A program made the position numbers and the translations under genes. Positions 43,669-54,793 of a stretch of 64,000 nucleotides of DNA are shown here, one piece after another; within the stretch, counting starts at the first letter, position 1; every line of letters starts with the position of its first letter. A model generated the notes under the pieces. That model did no database searches. It worked only from the letters and a program-made list of their open reading frames with translations, and had not been told where the DNA came from. Source of the stretch: Hyaloperonospora brassicae (lineage: Eukaryota; Oomycota; Peronosporomycetes; Peronosporales; Peronosporaceae); NCBI GenBank assembly GCA_947650285.1, contig CANTFL010000143.1, positions 1-64,000 on the forward strand. Reading direction: 5' to 3'.

Positions 43669-45252
43669 TTACTCGATAGCTGCAATGTCGGACACTTCTT
43701 GACGTCTATTGCCATCGTCCGAACGTTGGAGATAATGTTCCACGCGGGCCGCAAGTTTGGCGTGCGCCCACTGCAGTGAAGGTAAGTCCTTTTCACTCGG
43801 GTAATACATGTCAGCACAGTGAGCAGTGCCTTCAATGAATACAGCCTCGGACGAGGACGGGTGCAAGTGTGTCGAGTTCTGCACGGCTAGTGCATGCCAC
43901 GGGTCGATGGTGCCACTCGGAAAAGTGACGCCCTGTACTTCAATCGCAAGCGAGCCGTAGTCGAGGTTCGTGCCTGCGACATCCGGTGCGACGTCCATAT
44001 TGTACACGCGCTTGCAAATTTCAGTACCGACGTTTGCTTCCGTGACGGCTCGGAGCGCGTGAAAAGGAGAGCGTAGACTCTTTGCGGTCTGGAAGAAGCC
44101 AAATTCATTGCATGTCTGGTACACCCACTGCCGAGCACTGCTCTTACCGTCAAATTGGTCACGACTCAGTACCTCCACAGTCCCGTTCGCTGCCCCTTCA
44201 AACTTAGAGTCGAGGCAATCGCCCACACGTACTTTGTTAATGAACGCAGCCAACTTTTCGACAGCATCTCCTGGCTCGGCAAAATGCTTGCAGACCTCAT
44301 CGAGCGTCATGACTCCGTCGTGGATGCCATTGTACTGTGCAATATCCTGGAACGCACCCATGATCGAGGTCTCAAACACCGAGTCGTCGAACTCGTTCGT
44401 CATTGGGTCGCACGGTTTAAATAGCTCGTCCACCTTTTTGCGCTCTTTGTCATCGCCATCGATAAGCTGTCCAAGCTGTGTGATCGCCTGCTCTACTTTA
44501 TGATAGCATTCACCACCGCCAAAGTACCGCAACCCATCGCCGACAACTTCCATGTACTCGAAAAAGTCGGTTTTGGCATACAACGGCGCAGAACTGGCAA
44601 TGGATCCAGCAAATAGCACGGGGTACTTCAACTTGACCCACGCTGATAGACTGCCTGGGTAGCTCCCTCCGAACGCCACCCATTTTTCATTCACGAGTCC
44701 ATATGTATCGCTCACGAATGAATGGAAATGTGCCAAATCTGCCAGCGCCTGTTCACTAGAGAGGTACTCTAGATTAGGTAGACTCATGTCCTCAGTCGGG
44801 TACGACTTGCCATAGAATCGATGCTCCAGGGCAAGCAGCAGCGCCCGGTGTTGTTCTGCCATGTAGTAGACAAACGTGCGATTGGTGATTGCCTTGGGCC
44901 CCAACGGTCCCTCTCCTCCAATATAGAGGAACACGGGGAAGCCCTGACCTCCCCAGAACTCCTCGTTCACTTGGTACCGCTGTTTCCACGTCAAGCGCTT
45001 GGACACGGGGGCAAAATGGTCCACAATGGCGTCTGCAAAGAACTTTTCCTCGACGGGGAATTCGACCGACACGTCCGAGTCGCTGCGGTTGGACTCGTGG
45101 ACGTCAAACTGGACAAAGTATTCGTGGCCGCGAAAGTCCCGCAGACGCTGGAGATTGTGCACGCCTTCAGCAGTAGCAGCAGCAGCAGTAGGGCAGAGGA
45201 CTGTCCAAGCGAAGCCACTCACGATTGGCAAGAGACGCACGAGTCGCATCAT
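43669..45252 (-). CDS. secreted serine carboxypeptidase, peptidase family S28
   Basis: 527 residues, one exon. An N-terminal signal peptide (about 1-27, MMRLVRLLPIVSGFAWTVL) is followed by the S28 domain of lysosomal Pro-X carboxypeptidase and thymus-specific serine protease. Blocks seen are FPVFLYIGGEGPLG, LALEHRFYGKSYP, and GGSYPGSLSAW with the nucleophile at Ser197. GTIDPWHAL carries the catalytic Asp (about 450) and EGTAHCADMY the His (about 478), so the triad is complete. Several N-glycosylation sites (NRS, NRT, NGT, NST). The family removes residues after proline at acidic pH in lysosomes or outside the cell. Secretion or vacuolar location is inferred from the signal peptide. Third positions are GC-rich. 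Confidence 0.92.
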   Translation of the reverse strand: MMRLVRLLPIVSGFAWTVLCPTAAAATAEGVHNLQRLRDFRGHEYFVQFDVHESNRSDSDVSVEFPVEEKFFADAIVDHFAPVSKRLTWKQRYQVNEEFWGGQGFPVFLYIGGEGPLGPKAITNRTFVYYMAEQHRALLLALEHRFYGKSYPTEDMSLPNLEYLSSEQALADLAHFHSFVSDTYGLVNEKWVAFGGSYPGSLSAWVKLKYPVLFAGSIASSAPLYAKTDFFEYMEVVGDGLRYFGGGECYHKVEQAITQLGQLIDGDDKERKKVDELFKPCDPMTNEFDDSVFETSIMGAFQDIAQYNGIHDGVMTLDEVCKHFAEPGDAVEKLAAFINKVRVGDCLDSKFEGAANGTVEVLSRDQFDGKSSARQWVYQTCNEFGFFQTAKSLRSPFHALRAVTEANVGTEICKRVYNMDVAPDVAGTNLDYGSLAIEVQGVTFPSGTIDPWHALAVQNSTHLHPSSSEAVFIEGTAHCADMYYPSEKDLPSLQWAHAKLAARVEHYLQRSDDGNRRQEVSDIAAIE

Positions 45253-48100
45253 GTGACAACGTCTGGATCGAGCGGCCTTTTGGTCGGACGGTCGATCGAT
45301 TGGTCGGTCGGTCGGTCAATAGCTCTTTGATCGACTGGCAAAAGACGGTTTGGATCCAAATCAGGCGCATGGGTTTGTTTAGGCGCTGCCGTGCGCACCT
45401 AATCTAACGTGAGCTACGTAACTTTTGCGGATTTCGGTCTTGAAAGAGTGCGTCTGCTTGCTAATATTTCAGACAATAATGGTGCGGGCTCTGCTTTCAA
45501 AAGTCGAGGGTCTTTTTACGTACACTTGCACGTTTGTTGTTGATTACAGACACAAAAGTAGTGCTATCACGAGACGCATTGGCATGTTTTGGCCGCCCGG
45601 AGATTGCTGTCTCAAACTCCACGTCGGGGCGCGCTGCACGAACAAATTTCATGACGTGTCGCGTACTAGCACCATGGATACCGCGTGACCATAGCTGTAA
45701 CGAGTTGAGCCCGTTGCTCGGCATTGACATTAGTAGCTGGAAATTCGATCTTAGCTGGTAAAACTTTCCACTTACGTTACAATGTCTCCAATCTCCTGTA
45801 ATTTCTGCTTGTTTATCGAATGAAAGGGTCATACCGACCAACAAAGCGTCCAATGAGTGCTGGACGTGCGCATTAGGTGGCGAGCAGGTAGCCATCCCAC
45901 ATATGCATAGTTGGATATAATCGCGTAAGTTTGATAGACATGTGAGAAAACACGCTTAGCTGTAGGTGAAACTTGGACTGATAAGTGTACATCTAGCCTT
46001 CACCATATACATATTCATTTCCCATATTTGACGTGTACGTGACCCGAGGCGCCTGCCTTACTATCACCAGTATGGTTAGCTCGTGGAGTCGCAAAACATA
46101 TTATCGGATGCCTCCTAGCACTGGAAATACCTCGTAGTTAGCCTAATGAACACGGATCTATACTTCATGTACACAGTGGTTGAAGATAGTTTTCTTGCCA
46201 TGCGTGATATCTTATGCCATAACTATGGCTCCAAAGGAAAGCAGGTCCGACATAAAGTGAGCTCGGTCGTCGTTTGTTTCGTTGACATCGAGTTGTTTGC
46301 CTCAAATGATAGATAGCTTCGCGCTACGGTCGCCAATACGATACAGCATGTAAAGTGTTATGCACGAAGGAAAGAGTAACTTGCGTCACCCACAAGTTTC
46401 GCAACAGGCACATCTGTAAAGAGAACAGGGTGGCCAACGATTAAACTGATGAGAAAAATGTGAGCTAAGGATGTTGCTGCAGGCTGACGCATGTGCACCG
46501 ATCCAAAAGCATGATTTTGATATCTCAAGGTAAGGCAGTCCACGGAGAATCAATTTTCGACTGGACCGTCTGATACGATTACGCCATCGAACGTCGTTGC
46601 ATCAAAGATAACGCGATGGACCTGACGTTTGTGATGCCGAACTTGGAAGTACGTGAAAGAAATGGGCCTTAGAGCTCTAGCCTTTCGGCTTATATGCGTT
46701 AAGGTCATATGGGAGAACTAATAGCCGCGGCTGTGACAAACATTTGAGCCACCTCGTGCCGACTTCAGAGCTCGTGTAGAGCTCTTCGACTAGACAAAGG
46801 ATAAGTGTGGCAACCACGCATACGCCAAGGATACACGACACATCATGAAATTCATTGTGTGTAATCCCAGTTGATGAGCAAACACGAGTACATACGTTTG
46901 TCAAGCGTCTTGCAAGTGGTCCCGCCGAGACCCATCGCTCTCCCTTGGAACTAGACTCGACTTAGTGATCGCCATGGCAAAGCAGCAAGATCTACGCTTG
47001 AGGCTCGATCAATTTATCTTCTCGACGTCCTATCTTCTTTCTTGACGACAGTAGAGTCGTGCTTAGAGGCCATGGAACTGTCCTTCGTAAAGACGAGCCT
47101 TGTCACGCTATGGGCTGCAAGACTTATCTAATTTTGCAAAGGCCGGTAGTTGGTAGGGCACTAACCTATGCGTTTACCGCCCCTTCATCACCCAATGACT
47201 GGTAAAAGCGCTAGAATTGATGTTCCGTCTACCACGAAGAGTCGGAGGCGTCGATCATATATCGGTGCAACACATCCATGTTCAGTATGAGCAAAGCACT
47301 CTGCAGTTTGATCAACTCCCAACAAAGTTGCAATTTGCTTGACCAGGATTGCTCCAATGGCCTATATCAGCGAACGATGATCAGTTGAATGAGGTGATGC
47401 CAAAATTTACCTCTCGAAGCAAATTTCTGATAACCTCTTTTTGCTTCGGAATGTATTGTTGAATATTGCCGGTCAAATATTAATTTTGACACATTAATTT
47501 CAGTTCTCCCTCTTATAACTTCTTCTTTGAATGCTTTTGAACACTGCTACAGTAGGTGTTGAGATTTGACGTCTACCGTGGTCGTTCTACATTGGTAAAT
47601 TTATATTCATAATTAATAGAAGAGAAGCCAGACATAAGTTTTATAATGAAACATTTGAATCAAAGGAAGACACGAAGTTCATCTCAGGCCAAGCATCGAG
47701 GGTAAATTGTGTGGTGCTGGCACTGCAAGTGCAGTCCCGAAGGCTGCAGAATAGCTTGCAAGCAATAGTATGCGGGTATGTAGGGACATATCGAGCAAGG
47801 TACAATCACTGATTAAGATTGTATCGAAGCACAAGATGTCGTGTCCCTGATTCTCTTGGAGCAGTCTGATGCTGGGACGCGCACTTATAGTTGGTACAGT
47901 TACAGTTGCAGCAGACACCCGTTAGTACATAGATACGTAGTCTTAGAACTAACAGAAGGAGGGGTGTCACCTATGAGGTTTCCCTCCTCAATCCCACAGT
48001 CGCTCAGTGGAAAGCAAGTGTTCCGTTTGTTCCTGTCTCGCGTGTATTGCTCACTACACAGACAGTCGTCACTTACCTGCCCATTGCGATAACGATGACC
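45253..48100. other. intergenic, decayed sequence
   Basis: No gene accepted. A minus-strand frame near 47170-47360 (with ILVKQIATLLGVDQ) and a short signal-peptide-like frame at about 47679-47789 (MSLHTRILLLASYSAAFG, 36 codons, minus strand) look protein-like. Neither has a complete structure. They may be scraps of decayed genes. Confidence 0.35.
45302..45317. repeat. GGTC tetranucleotide repeat upstream of the S28 gene
   Basis: Four GGTC units, with further degenerate units just before, lie 50-65 bases upstream of the S28 start codon. GGTC/GACC is the same repeat class, on the other strand and in another phase, as the (CGAC)8 in the promoter at 32321. Confidence 0.75.
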
Positions 48101-48114
48101 ATCAGCTTGGGCTT

Positions 48115-48960
48115 GTGAATGTGTAACTTACTGGACCCTCTTCTTCTGCAGCGCCTACGTTCCGATTCTCCTACCATTACACTGCGTCTAGAATCTCTTG
48201 ATCATCGAGCACTATATTGAGCACTTTCGTTTCTTCGGCAGAATTGAGATGCTCTTCAAAGGCCATCGGAGTAACAAGCGCTAACTGTTTGAGCTTATTT
48301 ACCAGGTCCTGCTCCATAACTCTCCAACCCTCTTCAACCTCCTTCTTGCCTCTATATTCTTCTCATCTTCGCTTGTCATAATTATGTGGCAAATCTCGCA
48401 AAGAGTATGATGTGGTTGTACTTGATCTCGGTCGTGTTGACCGATACCGCCGTACTATCAGAAAGAATTCAGCTTCGTACATTTGCCAATCTCGCCGCGC
48501 TTGTCGCAATGCAAAATTTGTTCAAGATGGCATCGTCGATAATGCCTTTTGAATACAAAAGCAATGCCTCAGTGATTCGATCAATCTAAGAGGTCGCGCT
48601 CGGCGTAAAAAGATCATTTTGACGTTAGTTAGCTGTAGGGTGTCCACAATGTCAATTGGCGCATTATCGATCAGAAGGAGGTCCTACCTGACCCAATCCT
48701 ACACCCATATATGTGCAAATTTGCCATTCTTACCCCTTGGCAAAAGGTTGTAAACAAAACTTTATAGCTGTGTCAACATTGAGAAGCCATTCCTGAGAGA
48801 ACTGTCCGGTCCTCCATACTTTTACGCTGTGCCTGTATAAGAAGCTTGTCTGCTCTCGAATTTCTTGTAAAAAACGCAATTCTTTAAGTTGTCCGATAAA
48901 GAGCAGCTGGAGTTTATTGGAGTTGTCAACATTAGCTGTGGGAAGCTACGTTGATAAGTG
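48115..48960 (-). pseudogene. pogo/Tigger transposase relic
   Basis: Read on the minus strand from about 48955: ANVDNSNKLQLLFIGQL, then FLYRHSVKVWRTG and FSQEWL. These match ANADGSDKLPPFFIGHA, FLYRNNKKAWMTG and FQEWL of the copy at 573-1628. Further on come LLLIDNAPIDIVDTL (the catalytic DNAP block) and, after breaks, IDRITEALLLYSKG and EEHLNSAEETKVLNIVLDD, the acidic C-terminal part. Several frameshifts and stops. The N-terminal helix-turn-helix was not found upstream. This is a second, more diverged member of the family, in opposite orientation to the first. Confidence 0.75.
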
Positions 48961-49653
48961 CATGAAAAATCAGTGTCAGCATATTTTTATAAAATTTGAG
49001 TGGAATGACATACGAATTTCTATTTACTTGGTCCCTATTATGACACCGAGCTTTGTCTAAAAGATTGGTCTATCAGTGTACATGCTGTATAAACCTCTGT
49101 GAAGGCTTCGAAAAAGGGAGCCGCTAATGATCATTCAGGTTTCGCTAATGATCCTACACCCTATACATTAAACAGTTGTTGGATTTGAAGGTCTTTGAAT
49201 TCTATAATTGTATTGTTATACTCTAAATAAAGTAACGTTTATCATCTTATATCATCTAGTCAATCGGACCCGTGACAATCTCATTAAAATGTATTTAAAG
49301 GCCTTAACCAGCTCACTAAAGAGCTGTTTGATTCTGTATACGAAGCCTGCCACGTACTTGACGAGCTAACACTGCCGGAAGGCTATGTTACAGCTATTAA
49401 AAGGCAACAAAAGGTGGGTAACCGCAAGGACGGTGAGGTTAAAGCAGTAGATCTGCAATACTCATGCAACGGCCAATGACCTTAATCTGGTACATAGTCA
49501 GGTACAGCGCATCTTCGTCAGCGCATGGGCTCCATCCGCGCCACTGGATGCTCCTTCTCGGCCACGATCACACAACAGCGGCGTCAAGAACAACCAGACC
49601 AGTGGTTTATTAAAGTCACTCATTAGAGGCATAACCATGCTCCCTCTGTAGAT
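48961..49653. other. AT-rich intergenic
   Basis: Nothing recognised between the Tigger and MULE relics, apart from possible terminal sequence of either. Confidence 0.4.
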
Positions 49654-51380
49654 ATCAAGGTGCATCCACGTGTACGTGCTCTGACGGAAGAACAAGAACA
49701 ATCGGTGATTGCGAGTCTGAGTGCAGGCATTAGCTCTGGTCGCATTGTTGCCTACCTTCGGCAATTCGATATTGTGAATGTTATTGCGTTCGATATATAC
49801 AACATTCGCGCAAATGAGCGCCGCAGATTGCTAGGAGGAAAATCTTTGCTTTTACACTTGCTTGAAAGTCTAGCAAAAAGCAATGGCAAAAACAACAATA
49901 CGCCTAACTGCGCGAAATTTGATGCTGAGCAGCAGCTCACGCACCTATTTGTCGTGTCTCCCTCTGCCAGGGAAATTACTGTCTGTTTTAGCGCAAGTCG
50001 GATAATTTTTATTTACGCCACTTACATGACCAATCGATTTTGACAACCTCTGCTGCACATTGTACGCGTAACTGCGACCAAAACAATCTACGCTTCCGCC
50101 TATTGTTTTATGAGAAACGAGATAAGGCGCGAACATCTGGACGATGCAGAACCTGAGGCGGGTATTCGGGATGTTCGTCATCGCTACACAAAAAACATAC
50201 GTTGTTGATCGCGAGATGGCATTATTAAGCGCGATCGGTATTTGTTTTTCCTTTGCGAGGACACTGCTTTGTAGATGTCACATACACGAGAGCATTACCG
50301 CCAAGATGCAAAGACAGTTTGACTCCACGAAGGAGTTTAAAAAATTACAGCTCACGTGGAACTGCATGATACAAGCTCAAATAACGAAAGAATCTGAACG
50401 TCAACTTGTTGCGATGAGGGTAAATCTACATGCTCATGTAGTGAAGTATCTGGACGATACTTGGCTGGTTTGTAAAATTATATTCGTGTAATGATACTTG
50501 CATGGTTGTCTACATTACGGTCATGTGACAACGTCTCGTGTCGAGAGCGTACATGCGGCTAACAAGAAGTGGTTGAACGGATCCATGGGTAATTGACATT
50601 AGTTTGGACTTAATGATATTGGTAGCTCGGCTACTACATTAAATTCTTGCCCTTTGGTGATCTATGCTAGGTAAGCACAGCTCTAGCGTTGGCTTGCCAC
50701 GACCGACTTGATATAGTCGGCCATCAAAACCAAAAGGAACACGCCATCTTCGAAATGCAGCTAGGACCTCTATTCGCAGGAGTAATGAGCAAATTTTTCG
50801 CTGCAAGTGGACTATCAGCGTCAATGGCTTAAAAGACTTGACCCAGGACCTCGTCAGAATATGATGACAAATAAAATAGAAAATCCTTGTCGTCATGCAA
50901 TATCAAGATTGTATTGGACGTTTAAAGTACAAGATTTTGACCAGCATTGGTGGTTGGTCCAAGCTTCAACACGAAGGACTGACACCGAAACAGTCAGATG
51001 TGATGTTATCGATTATGAAACTGTGATAAAAAGACTTCTTGAGAGGTATGTTAATGCTGAAAGACACCAGCAAAGGATGCTATACGATCATGCTATCGCT
51101 GCTATATTTTCGCAGTACGTGACCCTGTGCTGGTAAGGACGCGCGGAAATTCAACAGGTTCTACCCACCGCAATTTATTTCACTTTGAGCATGTTCAGAA
51201 TGCGTTTGATTTCAAGAGACGTCGACGATTTGGAAGCTGTGAGGATTTGGGCAGGACATGTCGTCAAGCCGCACAAACACAAGAAGTGCCTGCAGCACCT
51301 CCGGCATTGCGACAGATTGAGGATATAGCGCATTTCGATCCTGTGCTTGATGCTGTCAATGCTGCATCAAACATTGAACT
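49654..51380 (+). pseudogene. MULE (FAR1-type) transposase relic
   Basis: Pieces in three frames follow the order of a Mutator-like transposase. 49660 onward reads RVRALTEEQEQSVIASLSAG and DIYNIRANERRRLLGG, the DNA-binding and linker part. 50190 onward reads VVDREMALLSAI, CRCHIHESI and YLDDTWL, the DDE core with its second Asp and the C..H pair. 50523 onward reads HVTTSRVESVHAANKKWLNG. 51125 onward reads RDPVLVRTRGNSTGSTHR, the proline/glycine C-terminal signature of SWIM-type MULEs. Stops and frameshifts throughout, and the segment around 50600-51100 is badly decayed. Terminal inverted repeats were not found. The oomycete FAR1-like MULE assignment comes from recognised motifs. Confidence 0.7.
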
Positions 51381-52880
51381 GTGATGTAGATGTTGATACT
51401 CGTAAGCAATATACTTGCTCCTTATTCAGATGTCATCACTATGTAAATAACTCTGTTCAACTACACATTAATTTTTGTCTTAATGGCTATCTAAAACCCT
51501 TCCAAAACTTTCCACAACGGTCAATTCATGAAGATGGGTTTGTTATATCACTCAAGAACATCTAGAGGTTGAGAAGCATATAATATGTGTTGTTATATTA
51601 CGATCATATATTTACACGTTTATGTCGTACCCACCTTAACCAAGCCGATGCTAGCCTACACTTCAAGTTCTATATTAGTTTGCTATCCTATTGAGCAAAA
51701 GTGTGGGTAGTCTAAGTTATCTCAGCACATCGATGTATTTACGATCGCAAACGCAGTCAATCATGTGGACGTAAGTGATATCAAAGCACGCTCGATGGAG
51801 AACGAGCTGCAATCAACACCAAGTCAGTCATTGACAAGAAGGTGATCACGGCACCTAAAAGGCGAATCAAATTACTCTACAAACAATACTATTTTAAGAC
51901 AAACAATTAATAGGATAATAAGAGCTAACATACGCAACATCTTCTATCGGTACCACTTACACAGCGCACAGAAATATTCGTTATCCGACTACACCATCCT
52001 CATTATACCTCACAATACTCACGTCCAATAATAATGCAGCCAGAACCGTCTTCGGCTAAGAACAAGCTACCGGCTCGCCCATTTCATTCATCCTATAGAT
52101 TGGGTGAGCCAAACTGCAGCAGCAGTTCCCATGACCAAAGTTAAATCAATACCCCGATGCAGAGACAGCAACCGGTGACGATGGCGGATTGACAGGTGCG
52201 CGAAAAACACGTCCATTATTAAGTATACAAGTGTCAGGAATCGGCTGAACGGCAGAATGCCGTTAAACATAGCTGGTAGCAATTCATATCGATCGCAAAC
52301 CTTCATCGATCCAGCAAACATCAGTGTTTTTGACGCTGCATTCACGTCATCAACACATCCAAAAAACTTGCGTATCCATCCAGCCGCTAGAATTAACGAC
52401 GTCCGTCACATTGACGCTCACTGAGGGCATTTATTCGTTGCTCAGTCGATAAACAAAGAGCCCGACATTGGACGTACTATCGCGGTTTTAATTCTTCCGT
52501 GCTTGAACATACCAGAAGATCAATTTTAAACGATACTGATTTAAACCCTTTAAAACTGTCCAAGTATGTTGAAAACGACGACCTGTCTTCGGCCGCTTAT
52601 GTCCTTCGTGACGTTAATTGGTGGCGAACAGCTTCCAATCGCGTATACATGAAGGTATCCAGTAGCTGATCTTGACTAGGGAGATGGAATCGACGGCATT
52701 ATGCATCCAGTGTTCGGGCAGTAGCAAAAGCACGAGCGACGACGGTACGAGCGACGATAACGCCTGACGGGCGGGAGGAGGATTGACGGTATCGTACAAT
52801 TCTGGCTGTTTCGTTGGCCAAAATGAAAAGCGCTAAAATTAGAGTGGTCTAACACTCCGTTCCGCGCTCTTTAGAACGAT
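51381..52880. other. intergenic, decayed sequence
   Basis: Two minus-strand frames are hydrophobic (52088-52345, two to three possible membrane segments; 52614-52799) and could be remains of a membrane-protein gene. No start or exon structure can be supported and no family was recognised. Confidence 0.35.
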
Positions 52881-52881
52881 C

Positions 52882-53300
52882 ATGAAAACGCACAACGCAG
52901 CAAAGCCCGATTCGCCTAGTGCGCACTGTTTTGCGTTGCGTCGCAGGTCATGTATTCTTCTTATTTCTTGTTTTGAAGCAACTCGTTGGTGTTGCTGCCA
53001 AGTCGAAGCAAAGAGTGACAGACAAGCGAGTCGACAGCGTCATTTTACCTGTGCGACAACACGTGCGGCTGGCGACACCGTGCGATCGGAAGAGGAAGAG
53101 AGATGGGGAGATTCCTGTACCGCCGATCGAGGAGAGTGATCGTCAACTCCTTCCTTTTCGTGTTTTCACGTCCTACGGATGCACGTGTTCGAATCTTCGA
53201 TGCGGTAGAAGACGTGTTTGCGAGTGTACAGACCAGATGTATTTAGTTTGTTGTTTGTGGTATCGATTGAAGCTAATGTGTCTTAGAGATCGACCGTGAA
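52882..53300 (+). pseudogene. broken secreted effector-like gene (RxLR-type candidate)
   Basis: Features of an oomycete secreted effector occur in two different frames. One frame (through 52931-53005) has a hydrophobic, signal-peptide-like stretch (GHVFFLFLVLKQLVGVAA) but no ATG. The other (ATG at 52882) has an acidic SEEEER at 53086-53103, like the dEER motif, preceded about 15 residues earlier by a degenerate tetrapeptide where an RxLR would be expected. A frameshift separates the two halves, and a third open stretch continues to 53299. As it stands it encodes no functional effector. RxLR-dEER proteins are typical of Peronosporales. The call is tentative because only the EER-like run is clear. 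Confidence 0.35.
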
Positions 53301-54793
53301 AAATTAGAATCAGGAGCGTTAAAAATGTCAATCTGGTTTTAGAATTTAGAGACTTTCAAATCCAATAACTTGTTTGATGTAGCGGGTGAAGGCTCATTAG
53401 CGATACCCTTAAATATGTAATTCACTATAAGCAAAGGCAAATGATACTTACCCGTCTGATTCATGTTTCAAACATTGCGGGGAGAATTCATGGTAAACCA
53501 TTTGTAGACTAGGTAACGCCCTTGTGAAAAGCCTCTACATCATCGATCCGCTTTTGTTGTGCATGCGAATAGCTCTGATTTTGTAGCGTTGCATAAACTA
53601 TAAAGTCATACGTGCAAAAATTTGATGGCGTCATCCGAAGTTTTAATTGATTCGGCAATTCATCGAGCTTTTGTGCATATCAGATCTTCGGTGGGTACAA
53701 TCATACGATGCTGGTACTGCAGCACCCAGAACGCCACTTCCTCCTTTACAAATAAGAGCTATGCAAGGCACTGAAATGGCGTCGAGACTACTCCGTGTCC
53801 ATTGTCTCCATATCACCACAATCAGTGTTGATGTTGCCGATAGAAGCCTGAGTCACACCTGTAATGAGGGTAACCTAAAAATCGCCCAGACAGTCAAAGC
53901 CTTTTCGCTTTTGCTGCGATTGACATCCTTGTGCTGGAATTTTAACGTCGTTGGGCATAGGTAAAGGCGGACTTACGACATTTGTGCGTTTCAAAGAGTG
54001 TTATCGAAGTAATTAAAAATTGTCACATTTTGTTCCTCGCAAAGAACACGAACAGTGCAAAAGAACAGAATGGCCACGCGAATTTGACCTTGGGGCACAA
54101 TGTAATCTGAGTTTTTTAGCAACTGGTGGGGACCTGTAATGGTCGTCTCTGCGTTCTCGGAGCTTTTTTCTGCTGGTTTTAGGGGAAATAGTATTAGTGT
54201 TGAAGCGGAAGTGGTAGTTTTGGAATTGGTTTTGCACGTGAAGGTCAGCACTTTTTTATCATATATAATAGTTCAAATATTTTAATTATAGCAGAGCAAC
54301 ATAACACCACATGAATCCAATACCTTCCAACAATTTTTAGACTGTTAAAAAAGCGTGTCACGCGTTTTATTAGTTATCAGAGGGAAGATCAAATTGACAA
54401 TATCGCGAATGAATTACTTCGTCGCGCTGATAATGTCACCGTTACACGGGACGTTATTGTTCCCTAACTACTGCTACTTTTGTAGGATCGAGGTCTTCCG
54501 TTACCTCTCACTCCATATTGCATACAAAATGATCGACAGCAAAAGTATCCTGCGCATCTTCTGCGTTAAACAGCCACAACAAGTCAACCGGTTTTGCTCG
54601 TGCAGCTTGCCAAGCACGAGCTTAATCTCTGACGCACGGCATTAGTTGTAACTACAACAAATTCAGGCGAAATAGTTTGTACACCTGGAACGAGGTCAAG
54701 AAGAACGAAGTTTCATTAGGCTTTTAGCACGAGCGCACCACTTTCACGTACTCAGAACACGCTCTTTGATTTCTCTCATCATCCCGTCTTTGC
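53301..54793. other. intergenic, nothing recognised
   Basis: AT-rich, short frames, no domain or RNA gene seen. Includes the 3' flank of the AASDH-type gene. Confidence 0.5.

Noticed and set aside
47170..47360. possible gene fragment on the minus strand (ILVKQIATLLGVDQ region)
   Set aside because: Reads like protein for about 55 codons but has no start, neighbouring exon or recognised family.
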